The notes below the pieces were generated by a model, which was not told the origin of the DNA, did not search any database, and worked only from the letters and a program-made list of their open reading frames with translations. From positions 1 to 64,000 of the forward strand of contig CBDBVC010000059.1 in the NCBI GenBank assembly GCA_965212525.1: a DNA stretch of 64,000 bases, given 5' to 3'. Positions 1 through 7,561 of this stretch are shown here, in pieces (within the stretch, counting starts at the first letter, position 1; each line of letters starts with the position of its first letter). This stretch comes from SZUA-38 sp965212525 (GTDB taxonomy: Bacteria; Pseudomonadota; Gammaproteobacteria; Xanthomonadales; SZUA-38). Made by a program: the position numbers and the translations under genes.

Positions 1-678
1 CCCGAGGCCGATAGCCAGTGGATGACACAATTCATGGAAGGGTTCTGCGCACTGGCCAGACAGCATGGCGTGAGGCTGGTTGGCGGTGATACCTGTCGGG
101 GTCCGCTGAACGTATCGGTCACGCTGCTGGGCAGTGTGCCGACCGACAGGGCACTGCTGCGATCCGGTGCAAGGGTTGGCGACAGGATTGCCGTCAGCGG
201 CTCACTGGGTGATGCGGCCAGCGCAGTTGATAATCTGCTGGCTGGTCGGCCCTGTCCGAATGATCTGGAGGCCAGGCTGAATATGCCGACACCCCGGATT
301 CAACTTGGTCAGGCATTGTTGCCTGTCGCCACTGCCTGCATCGATGTATCCGATGGTCTGGTTGCTGACCTTGGGCATCTGCTGAAGGCCTCGGGTGTGA
401 GCGGCCGGCTGAATCTGTCCTCGCTGCCCCTGTCTGCTTCGTTATTGAAGCATGCCGGTCGAGAGCAGGCAATCCAGTATGCACTTTCGGGCGGTGATGA
501 CTACGAACTCTGCTTTACCTACCCGGCCTCGGCACAGGACACGATCGAAGAGCTGTCCGTGACTTTGCCGACACCCATCACCTGTATCGGTGAGATCGTT
601 GACGCAGGCGGTCTCGAACTGACCGATGGTGAGGATTCGGTTGAGCCGCTATCATTGACACCCTATGCCCACTTCTAG
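1..678 (+). CDS. thiL: Thiamine-monophosphate kinase ThiL, C-terminal part (cut by window start)
   Basis: ThiL phosphorylates thiamine monophosphate to thiamine diphosphate with ATP, the last step of thiamine cofactor synthesis. The frame is open from base 1, so the gene starts upstream; about 225 of roughly 320 residues are present. Visible are the GGDTCRGP segment, the LLRSGARVGD strand, a CIDVSDGLVADLGH motif (acidic metal/nucleotide site) and the near-terminal SGGDDYELCF motif, all matching the AIR-synthase-like fold of the ThiL family. It overlaps pgpA by 14 bases, which suggests translational coupling; thiL-pgpA is a common pair in proteobacteria. The assignment is secure; only the N-terminus is unseen. 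Confidence 0.95.
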   Translation, partial: PEADSQWMTQFMEGFCALARQHGVRLVGGDTCRGPLNVSVTLLGSVPTDRALLRSGARVGDRIAVSGSLGDAASAVDNLLAGRPCPNDLEARLNMPTPRIQLGQALLPVATACIDVSDGLVADLGHLLKASGVSGRLNLSSLPLSASLLKHAGREQAIQYALSGGDDYELCFTYPASAQDTIEELSVTLPTPITCIGEIVDAGGLELTDGEDSVEPLSLTPYAHF

Positions 679-1159
679 ACAGATCCGCCGTATTGCACTG
701 ACCACACCGTCCGGCCTGCTGGCCTTCGGATTCGGTTCAGGGCTGAGCCCTGTTGCACCCGGAACAGCTGGGTCGATCATGGCCATTCCGTTTTTCCTGC
801 TGCTGGCCCAGTTGCCCTGGTGGGGCTACCTTGCCCTGCTGCCGATACTGTTCTGGATCGGTGTGATTGTCTCATCGAGGGCATCTGATCAACTCGGTGA
901 AGATGATTTCGGCGGCATCGTGATCGATGAAATGGTGGGCATGTGGATCGCGCTGATTGCCTGCCCGATTCACTGGCAGACGATTCTCGCAGGCTTTGTG
1001 CTGTTCCGGCTGTTCGACATTTTCAAGCCACAGCCCATCAAATGGCTAGATCGTGATCTCAAGGGCGGGCTTGGCATCATGGTGGATGATGTCATTGCTG
1101 GTCTGTTCGCACTGTTATGTCTACAGGCTGTGCTCTGGGCTGGCTGGCTGCCCGTCTGA
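665..1159 (+). CDS. pgpA: Phosphatidylglycerophosphatase A
   Basis: PgpA is an inner-membrane enzyme that dephosphorylates phosphatidylglycerol phosphate to phosphatidylglycerol. The 164-residue product has the usual family length. It shows the N-terminal GFGSGLSPVAPGT motif, the acidic DDFGGIVIDEMVG motif around residues 79-91, the FRLFDIFKP segment and a C-terminal VDDVIAG motif, with about four hydrophobic segments. The ATG lies inside the end of thiL. It runs convergently into dolP, leaving only 23 bases between the genes, and I see no clear terminator there. Confidence 0.95.
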   Translation: MPTSRQIRRIALTTPSGLLAFGFGSGLSPVAPGTAGSIMAIPFFLLLAQLPWWGYLALLPILFWIGVIVSSRASDQLGEDDFGGIVIDEMVGMWIALIACPIHWQTILAGFVLFRLFDIFKPQPIKWLDRDLKGGLGIMVDDVIAGLFALLCLQAVLWAGWLPV

Positions 1160-1182
1160 TACTGAAGAGTGCTCCGTCGTGC

Positions 1183-1771
1183 TCAGGATTCGGGCACGAT
1201 CTCGAATACCTTGACCACCTTGCGTACGCCACGAACACGACTGGCACGCGCTGCTGCAATATCGGCTTCACGGTTACTGAGCAGGCCCATCAGGTATACA
1301 TTGCCGCGAACGGAGACCACCTTGATTCTTGCTGCATCAAAGCCCTCTATTTCATTCATGGCAAGGAAAGAGGATTTGACCTGTGCTGTCAGCACGCTGC
1401 TCGCGGGAGCGGGTGTAGGCACCTGTTCTCGGTCGAACAGCAATCTCGTTCACCACTTTCCTGACTTTCGGTATCGCCAGCACCATTTCCTCGGCGCGAT
1501 CACGGTCTGCTTCCTCGCGCACTTCACCAGCCAGCAGAACAATCTGGTTGTAGCTGATGCTCTTGATGTGGTTACCGCGCCCGGGGCCACCCTCCTCATG
1601 CAACCGGTCGGATGCCTGGATCTCGATGCTCTGATCCTCAACCACCGAGCCGGCGGTGCGTCGGTCATGCACAGTAGCGGCACCGGCAGCAACACCACCA
1701 ACCACAACAGCTGCACAGCCCTGCAGCAGACCGATACAGGTCAGCATGATCAGAAATCGGGATTTTTTCAT
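1183..1771 (-). CDS. dolP: BON-domain outer-membrane lipoprotein DolP (YraP), frameshifted
   Basis: DolP is a two-BON-domain lipoprotein linked to outer-membrane integrity and division-site envelope maintenance in Escherichia coli. I start it at the ATG at 1771, which begins a lipoprotein signal (MKKSRFLIM..., lipobox LLQGC). The first BON domain runs to about the KVRKVVNEI segment. There the frame breaks, and the second BON domain (VLTAQVKSSF ... GNVYLMGLLSNREA ... VRKVVKVFEIV) continues one base out of frame. Removing one base of the AA pair at 1442-1443 rejoins the frames into one DolP-length protein. It follows yraN and lpoA as in E. coli, though diaA is absent. Sequence error is likelier than true loss. 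Confidence 0.82.
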
Positions 1772-1803
1772 TATCTGTTCCATTTGAAATCCTTGTAAGT
1801 GAT

Positions 1804-2157
1804 TCAGTCTGCATCGAATGCAGATTTCAGCCATTCAATATCGGCCTGTCTGCTGCCGGTGATGGATACCACATCAAAGCGGCAGGTCTCTTCCAGATAC
1901 TGCGGCTGTTTCATCAGAAAATATCGTGCGGTATGTATCAGCCGTTCCTGCTTGTGTCTGTCGACAGCCTCATGGGCTGGGCCGAACTGGTCACTGGCCC
2001 TGTATTTTACCTCAACGAAGACGACGGCCTCATCATCCAGCATGATCAGGTCAATTTCACCACGCGGGCCGTTAAAGTTTCGTTTCAGGACCGACAGCCC
2101 ACAGGCTGTCAGATGACGTTCTGCGATCTTTTCCCAGCGACGCCCAAGCAGCCTCAT
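1804..2157 (-). CDS. yraN: YraN family (UPF0102) endonuclease-fold protein
   Basis: This 117-residue protein belongs to the YraN/UPF0102 family, which has a restriction-endonuclease-like fold; its cellular role is not well established. The family signature is clear: RRWEKIAERHL near the N-terminus, then GEIDLIMLDDEAVVFVEVK, which supplies the E, D and ExK residues of the predicted active site, and a C-terminal RFDVVSI strand. The ATG lies 8 bases beyond the stop of lpoA, so the two are probably co-transcribed. The lpoA-yraN adjacency next to a divergent rsmI is conserved in many gammaproteobacteria. Confidence 0.92.
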   Translation of the reverse strand: MRLLGRRWEKIAERHLTACGLSVLKRNFNGPRGEIDLIMLDDEAVVFVEVKYRASDQFGPAHEAVDRHKQERLIHTARYFLMKQPQYLEETCRFDVVSITGSRQADIEWLKSAFDAD

Positions 2158-2165
2158 GACTGCAA

Positions 2166-4004
2166 TTAACGCCTCGGACGTGCCAGGCCTGACCTGAACT
2201 GCCCGCAGTCCAGCAGTCTGCTGATACGGCCATCGATATCGACCTGCAGCCGTCCGGTGGCACCCGGGAAACTCTCATTGCCTGCGCCCCTGAGCCATCG
2301 CAGGTAGGGCAGAATCCTGTAGGCATCCTGTCCGATCGCGAACAGTCGTATCAGTGATACGGGCACATGGCTGTATCGGTTGTTATCCCTCTCCAGTAGT
2401 GACTGAACGGCGTCGAAAACGATGGGGGCATCGCAGAAGATCACGCCGTTGAGATCCTTGTCGAGGCTGGATTCTGGTACACCACGATAGATATGTGAGG
2501 TGGCGTAGATCGGCATGGTGCCGGCATTGTGGAAGGCCAGTTGTGGCCTGATCAGGTGTCCATGTTCGGGTCTGGCCACAAGGAACAGTGCGTCAACATC
2601 ATCGCGGCGCTGGGGTTCGAATTCCATGGGCAGGTTGAGTAGACTGCGCAAGCGGCGATAGCGAACAGTCGCCTTGTTGATACCAGTCACTTCTCGCAGC
2701 ACATCGCTGTAGTCGTTCTGACTGCCATCGTAGCGGTAGCGACTGATGATATGTCCGCCCTGTGATGTGAAGCGGTCCATGAATGAGGCTTCGATGCGCT
2801 CGCCCCAGGCGGTGTCAGGTGCCAGAACCATGGCCCTGAACTCTCCATCAGACAGCATCCTGTCTGCCATGGCGATCGCGTCCTGCTCGGGAGAAAGGCC
2901 CAGCTGATATGTCTGTGAGGAACCGCTGTTGAGAAGATCGATGTAATTCAGCGCCAGTATGCTGATCTCCGGTCTGGCCTGCGTCAGCAGCGTGGCGACG
3001 GCATCCTTGCGCAAGGGGCCGATGATCTGCTGTGCACCATCCTCCAGCGCCGTGCGATATTGTTCTATTACATCGGCAGAGTTCTCGCCGATATCATAGA
3101 AACGCAGTGTGCTGCCGCGTTCAGCCTTGCTGTAATAGGCGTCCAGTATGCCGTCACGGATGGCACGAGCCGGGGACGAGAACTGACCGCTGAGTGGCAA
3201 CAGGACGGCGATATCACTGATCAGCCCGGTATCGATGCGGTAATTCTCGACAATGATGTCGATGGCTTCGAAATTGGCCGGGTGATCCGGGAAGCGGAAT
3301 TGCCACTGCACGATGAAGTCCTGAACCGATCCGCCCGAAAACAGTTGTGATTTCACACCGGCGACCAGATCCAGCCAGCCGAAGATTTCTTCATTCACCG
3401 TGTGATTGGACAATACCCGGGAAGCCTGGCTGGTCGAGATCAGACTCACCACATCGAGAATTTCCGTTCGGTTTCGCCTCAGTGCGTCGGCATCAATCAG
3501 CAGTGGCTGACGCTCGATCAGTGTCAATGCGGCCTGGTAATGATTGCCGATATCGCGGTACGCCTGTGCGCGTTTGAGCAGCAGCAGATCCCGATAACGC
3601 TCCGGCCAAAGGACAATGTCACCGCGCAGGAGATCAAGCATATTGATGCTGGAGTAACGCTCGGGGTAGATCAGCACCGACAGTAGCCGTGTGATGGCTG
3701 CATCTCGCTGGCTCAGGGCGTCCTGATCGATCTGCTGCAGATTGGAGCCGGCCAGGCTCGGAAAGCCACCCTGCCAGGCGGCATCAGCAGCGAGCACCAG
3801 CCAGTGGTCACGACGACTGGGGTCATTCTCGGCCAGACGCTGGTAAAGCTGTGCTGCCTGGCGATACTGTCCACTGGCATAGTACTGTTCGGCGCGCTCC
3901 AGTTGGGCACTTTCTTCTGGCGCTGTCTGTCGTGGGCGGTCTGTCGTGCCACAGCTGCCAAGTAGCATGCATGCGGCAAGCAGCAGGAAAAGCGGTAATC
4001 TCAT
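2166..4004 (-). CDS. lpoA: LpoA-type lipoprotein, activator of penicillin-binding protein 1A
   Basis: LpoA is an outer-membrane lipoprotein that spans the periplasm and stimulates the peptidoglycan synthase PBP1A. I choose the ATG at 4004 because it begins a lipoprotein signal (MRLPLFLLLAACM, lipobox LLGSC); the open frame extends 50 residues further upstream without such a signal. The product is 612 residues: a TPR-like N-terminal half (AEQYYASGQYRQAAQLYQRL) and a C-terminal periplasmic-binding-protein-like domain starting near ISDIAVLLPLSGQF. That architecture matches LpoA. The gene is divergent from rsmI across about 240 bases and followed by yraN after 8 bases. Confidence 0.92.
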   Translation of the reverse strand: MRLPLFLLLAACMLLGSCGTTDRPRQTAPEESAQLERAEQYYASGQYRQAAQLYQRLAENDPSRRDHWLVLAADAAWQGGFPSLAGSNLQQIDQDALSQRDAAITRLLSVLIYPERYSSINMLDLLRGDIVLWPERYRDLLLLKRAQAYRDIGNHYQAALTLIERQPLLIDADALRRNRTEILDVVSLISTSQASRVLSNHTVNEEIFGWLDLVAGVKSQLFSGGSVQDFIVQWQFRFPDHPANFEAIDIIVENYRIDTGLISDIAVLLPLSGQFSSPARAIRDGILDAYYSKAERGSTLRFYDIGENSADVIEQYRTALEDGAQQIIGPLRKDAVATLLTQARPEISILALNYIDLLNSGSSQTYQLGLSPEQDAIAMADRMLSDGEFRAMVLAPDTAWGERIEASFMDRFTSQGGHIISRYRYDGSQNDYSDVLREVTGINKATVRYRRLRSLLNLPMEFEPQRRDDVDALFLVARPEHGHLIRPQLAFHNAGTMPIYATSHIYRGVPESSLDKDLNGVIFCDAPIVFDAVQSLLERDNNRYSHVPVSLIRLFAIGQDAYRILPYLRWLRGAGNESFPGATGRLQVDIDGRISRLLDCGQFRSGLARPRR

Positions 4005-4245
4005 GTTTGATTCTGATCCGGTCTGTTTCGAGCCATGGTCTGGGTTTTTGTTTTCATGTGCCCTGATCTGCTGAACGTTCCTGCTCAGCTCGGTACGTCC
4101 TTCTGCCGGTGATATCAGTTTCCAGCAGACGTTGTTATAGTCTATCAGAGTCAATCAGAGGATGAAGTGATTCCATGATGCAGACAGAAAATGGACAGAA
4201 CTATTCAGCTGTCGCAGCACCCTGCCAATACGCGGTCAGTCGAGC

Positions 4246-5097
4246 ATGACGGCATCATCAGGCACTCTCTATGTGGTGGCCACGCCGATTGGAAACCTGG
4301 CAGACCTGAGTCAGCGTGCAATAACGGTGCTGAAATCCTGTGATCTGATTGCCGCTGAAGACACTCGCCACAGCAAGCATCTGTGTCAGCAATTCGATAT
4401 CAGAACCCGCATGATCTCGCTTCATCAGCACAATGAAAATGAACGCGCCGAGGGGCTGATCGAAAAATTGCGCTCAGGCGTAGATATTGCGCTGATATCC
4501 GATGCCGGCACACCACTGATCAGTGATCCCGGGTACCGGCTTGTGGAGCAGACCCGCACGGCAGGTATTGACGTCGTACCCATACCCGGGCCAAGTGCCG
4601 TTATCGCTGCGCTTTCGGTTTCAGGTCTGCCAACCGATCAGTTCGTGTTTCGTGGTTTTCTGCCTGCAACGCGCAAGGCCCGATGCAGGCAGCTTGAGGC
4701 CTGGGTCGAATGTGGTCAGACCCAGGTGTTCTATGAGTCAAGCCACCGCATCGGTGATCTGATCAATGACATGCTTGAAACATTTGGCGCTGAGCGCGCT
4801 GCCTTCATGGCGCGTGAAATGACCAAGCTGCACGAACAGTATGTCCGTGGCACCTTGCTCGAGATCAGTGCTGGACTGGAACAGGGCGATATCGATCGTC
4901 GCGGTGAATTTGTGCTGGTGCTGGCCGGCACCAGTGGGCCTGTCGCCGGTCAGGCAGAAACGGAAGCAAGGGAGCTGCTGGCCCTTTTCGTGGATCAGCT
5001 GCCCGACAGCAAGCTGGCGGCACTGGTTGCCAGGCGCACCGGGCAACCAAGAAAGTCGTGTTTTGAACAGCTTCAACGCTTGAAAAACAGGAAATGA
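4246..5097 (+). CDS. rsmI: 16S rRNA (cytidine1402-2'-O)-methyltransferase RsmI
   Basis: RsmI methylates the 2'-O of C1402 in the decoding centre of 16S rRNA using S-adenosylmethionine. The 283-residue protein has the tetrapyrrole-methylase fold: GTLYVVATPIGNLADLS at the N-terminus, the AAEDTRHS motif near residue 38, ALISDAGTPLISDPG near residue 86, and PIPGPSAVIAALSVSG. Length and motifs are typical. The gene is followed directly by the RNase P RNA, whose predicted promoter lies in the last bases of rsmI. Confidence 0.96.
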   Translation: MTASSGTLYVVATPIGNLADLSQRAITVLKSCDLIAAEDTRHSKHLCQQFDIRTRMISLHQHNENERAEGLIEKLRSGVDIALISDAGTPLISDPGYRLVEQTRTAGIDVVPIPGPSAVIAALSVSGLPTDQFVFRGFLPATRKARCRQLEAWVECGQTQVFYESSHRIGDLINDMLETFGAERAAFMAREMTKLHEQYVRGTLLEISAGLEQGDIDRRGEFVLVLAGTSGPVAGQAETEARELLALFVDQLPDSKLAALVARRTGQPRKSCFEQLQRLKNRK

Positions 5098-5108
5098 TCC
5101 GTCATGTT
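5080..5108 (+). promoter_or_regulatory. Putative sigma-70 promoter of rnpB
   Basis: TTGAAA at 5080-5085 is separated by 17 bases from CATGTT at 5103-5108, which would place the transcription start a few bases before the 5' strand of the RNase P RNA P1 helix. The -10 box is poor, so this rests on spacing and position. It overlaps the end of rsmI. Confidence 0.35.
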
Positions 5109-5114
5109 GTTCGG

Positions 5115-5463
5115 GTGAGTCGGCCAGGCAGTCGCTCCGCCACTGGCGGGGAGGAAAGTCCGGGCACCACAGGGCAGGGTGCCAGGTAACACCTGGGGGA
5201 TGCAAATCCACGGAAAGTGCAACAGAAAACATACCGCCTGATCACACCCGTGTGATCCGGTAAGGGTGAAATGGTGCGGTAAGAGCGCACCGCGCCTGGA
5301 GTAATTCAGGTGGCAGTGTAAACCCCACCCGGTGCAAGACCAAATAGGGGAACAAACTTGTGGCCCGCAAGGTTCCCGGGTTGGTCGCAAGAGGCAGCTG
5401 GTGACAGCTGTCCCAGATGAATGGCTGTCCCTGACAGAACCCGGCTTATCGGCCGACTCACTT
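5115..5463 (+). ncRNA. rnpB: RNase P RNA (bacterial type A)
   Basis: This is the catalytic RNA of RNase P, which removes 5' leaders from pre-tRNAs. The universally conserved blocks are easy to read: GAGGAAAGTCCGGGC, GGGCAGGGTGCCAGGTAAC, a GGTAAGGGTGAAA block, GCGGTAAGAGCGCACCGC, AAACCCCACCCGG, CCAAATAGGGG and GACAGAACCCGGCTTATC. The ends pair perfectly to form P1: GTGAGTCGGCC at 5115-5125 with GGCCGACTCAC at 5451-5461. The RNA is about 349 nt, shorter than the E. coli 377 nt, mainly because P3 is reduced to a small CCGCC-ACT-GGCGG stem (about 5137-5149). Its location between rsmI and mraZ is conserved in Pseudomonas-like genomes. Confidence 0.97.
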
Positions 5464-5651
5464 CTTTCCTTTTCAATCTCAACTAACGTCAGCGTACCCT
5501 CATGGCAGAAATCTTTCCCTGATGAACGGGCTGTACAGTTGCCTGCCGATATTTCAACCCGAAATGCCTGTGACCCTGATGAGGTGATCACCCTGCCTGT
5601 GGCCCTGTTCACGCTTCCTGATGGCATCGCCTGTTTAGTGGGAATCGCGCC

Positions 5652-5680
5652 TTGACAGCGTTTGCAATGTGCTCTATTGT
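5652..5680 (+). promoter_or_regulatory. Sigma-70 promoter of the mraZ/dcw operon
   Basis: A consensus -35 box TTGACA (5652-5657) is spaced exactly 17 bases from a TATTGT -10 box (5675-5680). It lies immediately upstream of three MraZ-type repeats and 40 bases before the mraZ start, the position expected for the main dcw promoter. Confidence 0.75.
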
Positions 5681-5688
5681 GCAAATTA

Positions 5689-5718
5689 GTGGGAAAAAGT
5701 AGGAAAATGTGGGTTAAT
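5689..5718 (+). promoter_or_regulatory. MraZ operator: three 10-bp direct repeats
   Basis: Three consecutive 10-bp units read GTGGGAAAAA (5689-5698), GTAGGAAAAT (5699-5708) and GTGGGTTAAT (5709-5718). MraZ of other bacteria binds TGGG-containing direct repeats with one-helical-turn spacing just downstream of its own promoter. Here the array lies between the promoter and the GTG start of mraZ, so autorepression of the operon is the natural reading. The middle unit is degenerate (GTAGG). Confidence 0.8.
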
Positions 5719-5719
5719 A

Positions 5720-6165
5720 GTGTTTTTCGGTGAGACCGCAATCAATCTTGATGCCAAGGGTCGCATGGCGATCCCTGCCCGTTTTCGCGAACAGGTAGCG
5801 GTTGATTGTGGCAATAAAATGGTCCTCACCTATAACGCCTTTGATAACAATTCACTTTGGTTGTACCCGGAAAGAGTGTGGGAAACAGTTCGTGACCAGG
5901 TCATGGGGTGCTGAGCTCTTTCAATTCAGGGCATCGGGCCTTGCAGCGCCGTCTGGTGGGTAGCGCAGCACCGATCGAGCCTGATTCGACAGGCAGGATC
6001 CAGATACCACAGACATTGCGTCAGGTAGCTGGCCTGGAAAAGCGGATCACCCTGATGGGGCTCGGGTCAAAGTTCGAGATCTGGAACGAGGAGATCCTGA
6101 ACAAGACCCGGTTTGAACAGCCAATGGATGAACCCACAGAAGAGATAAGCCAGCTCATCATCTGA
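5720..6165 (+). CDS. mraZ: Transcriptional regulator MraZ, frameshifted in the middle
   Basis: MraZ is a DNA-binding protein with two AbrB-like domains that regulates the dcw operon. The start is GTG at 5720 (MFFGETAINLDAKGRMAIPARF, the first family signature). The first frame stops at 5914 just after a GGGG run at 5905-5908. The second domain (LQRRLVGSAAPIEPDSTGRIQIP ... GLGSKFEIWNEE) continues in another frame to 6165. Dropping two of the four Gs gives a MraZ of standard length with no gap against E. coli; adding one G also restores the frame. I treat it as one gene with a probable sequence error. A programmed shift at GGGG is an unproven alternative. The operator directly upstream supports the identity. 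Confidence 0.85.
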
Positions 6166-6335
6166 CCGTCGCGGTTTTCGACAACCAGATGTGTGATGCA
6201 GGCTTTGGATGTGCAGGTCAAACAGTGCGTTTACAGAGATATGGATCATCGGTCGCCATTCACCGTTCTGTCGTGTGTGACAGTCGCGGACGGCAGCCGA
6301 CCCCCCGTCCCTGTCGCAAGGCGGCAAAATCAATC

Positions 6336-7286
6336 ATGCATCAACCGGTGTTACTCAACGAGCTCGTGGCAGCCCTGGATGTCAAGCCGTCCGGCTTTTA
6401 TGTGGACGGCACATTCGGTCGTGGCGGTCACTCACGGCAGCTGTTGTCACAACTGGGAGAGCAGGGCCGGGTTCTGGCCATCGACAAGGACCCCGAGGCT
6501 CGTGAAATCGGTTTGCGTCTGCAGCAGGAAGACCCGAGGTTTACCTTCTGGCACGGCTCATTTGCCGATATCGGTCATGCTGTCAGCGAACCCATTGATG
6601 GTCTGATGCTTGATCTGGGTGTGTCCTCGCCACAACTGGATGATGGCGAACGCGGTTTCAGCTTTCAGAAAGAGGGGCTGCTGGACATGCGCATGGATAA
6701 CAGTCAGGGGCAGACTGCAGCCGAGTGGCTCAACACTGCCAGTGAGGAAGAGATTGCCGACACACTGTGGCGCTACGGTGAGGAACGCAAATCGCGGCAG
6801 ATCGCTAGCAGGATCGTGCGCACGCGCGAAACACAACCCTTGCGAACGACGCTGGAGCTGGCCGAGCTGATCAGTTCCGTGGTTTACAGCAAGGAACGTC
6901 ACAAGCACCCGGCCACCCGCAGTTTTCAGGCCATTCGCATCCGTATCAATTCCGAGCTTGACGATCTTGAACGGGTGCTGGCTGCCTCACTCGAGCTGCT
7001 GGCCATTGGCGGCCGGCTGGCCGTGATCAGCTTTCATTCGCTGGAAGACCGCATCGTCAAGCAGTTCATGCGCCAGCATTCACGTGCTGCCTCTGCCAAC
7101 AGACGACTGCCGCAACTGCAGACAGCGCCACCGCCTCTGAAGCTGATCGGAAAACCGGTCAGGGCGTCAGATGACGAACTGGCAGTCAACACCCGCTCGC
7201 GCAGTGCCGTGCTCAGAGTGGCCGAAAAGGTCGCCGAGCCATCAGCTGCGGATGCAACGGACCCGGGTCAGGTGGTGCCGTCATGA
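6336..7286 (+). CDS. rsmH: 16S rRNA (cytosine1402-N4)-methyltransferase RsmH (MraW)
   Basis: RsmH methylates N4 of C1402 of 16S rRNA, the same nucleotide that RsmI (upstream in this window) modifies on its ribose. I choose the ATG at 6336, which begins the family N-terminus MHQPVLLNELVAAL; the open frame continues upstream without similarity. The 316-residue product shows the SAM site DGTFGRGGHS near residue 25, AIDKDPEA, DGLMLDLGVSSPQLDD, and the C-terminal AVISFHSLEDRIVKQFM motif. It is separated from mraZ by 170 bases in which I recognise nothing. Its stop overlaps the ftsL start by four bases. Confidence 0.96.
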   Translation: MHQPVLLNELVAALDVKPSGFYVDGTFGRGGHSRQLLSQLGEQGRVLAIDKDPEAREIGLRLQQEDPRFTFWHGSFADIGHAVSEPIDGLMLDLGVSSPQLDDGERGFSFQKEGLLDMRMDNSQGQTAAEWLNTASEEEIADTLWRYGEERKSRQIASRIVRTRETQPLRTTLELAELISSVVYSKERHKHPATRSFQAIRIRINSELDDLERVLAASLELLAIGGRLAVISFHSLEDRIVKQFMRQHSRAASANRRLPQLQTAPPPLKLIGKPVRASDDELAVNTRSRSAVLRVAEKVAEPSAADATDPGQVVPS

Positions 7287-7561
7287 CCGCAGGCTTCAAA
7301 CGTTATCGCATGACGGCGTTCTGGGTGCTGATGGTGCTGGTAACGGCAATGTCCATCGTTTACGTACGGCACCAGTCACGTGCCCTGTTCACCGAATTAC
7401 AGCAGGCCGAAGCAGAACTGGACCAGCTGCAGATTGACTGGGGAAGGTTGCAACTGGAACAGGCAACCTGGGCTGAGGCAAGCAGGATTGAGGCGCAGGC
7501 GCGAGAGCGGCTGCAACTGGAGGAAAAACAGCCAGTCGACGTGCTGGTTATTGTCAAGTAA
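7283..7561 (+). CDS. ftsL: Cell-division protein FtsL
   Basis: FtsL is a small bitopic membrane protein that forms the FtsQLB complex and helps activate FtsWI septal synthesis. The 92-residue product has a short cytoplasmic N-terminus, one transmembrane segment (about residues 11-28, FWVLMVLVTAMSIVYV) and a periplasmic coiled coil rich in L, E and Q. Sequence similarity in this family is low, so the call rests on topology, length and position between rsmH and ftsI. It overlaps both neighbours (ATGA with rsmH, TAATG with ftsI). Confidence 0.9.
   Translation: MTAGFKRYRMTAFWVLMVLVTAMSIVYVRHQSRALFTELQQAEAELDQLQIDWGRLQLEQATWAEASRIEAQARERLQLEEKQPVDVLVIVK

Noticed and set aside
5332..5655. Open frame across the end of the RNase P RNA
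   Set aside because: It overlaps the RNA gene and has no recognisable protein features.
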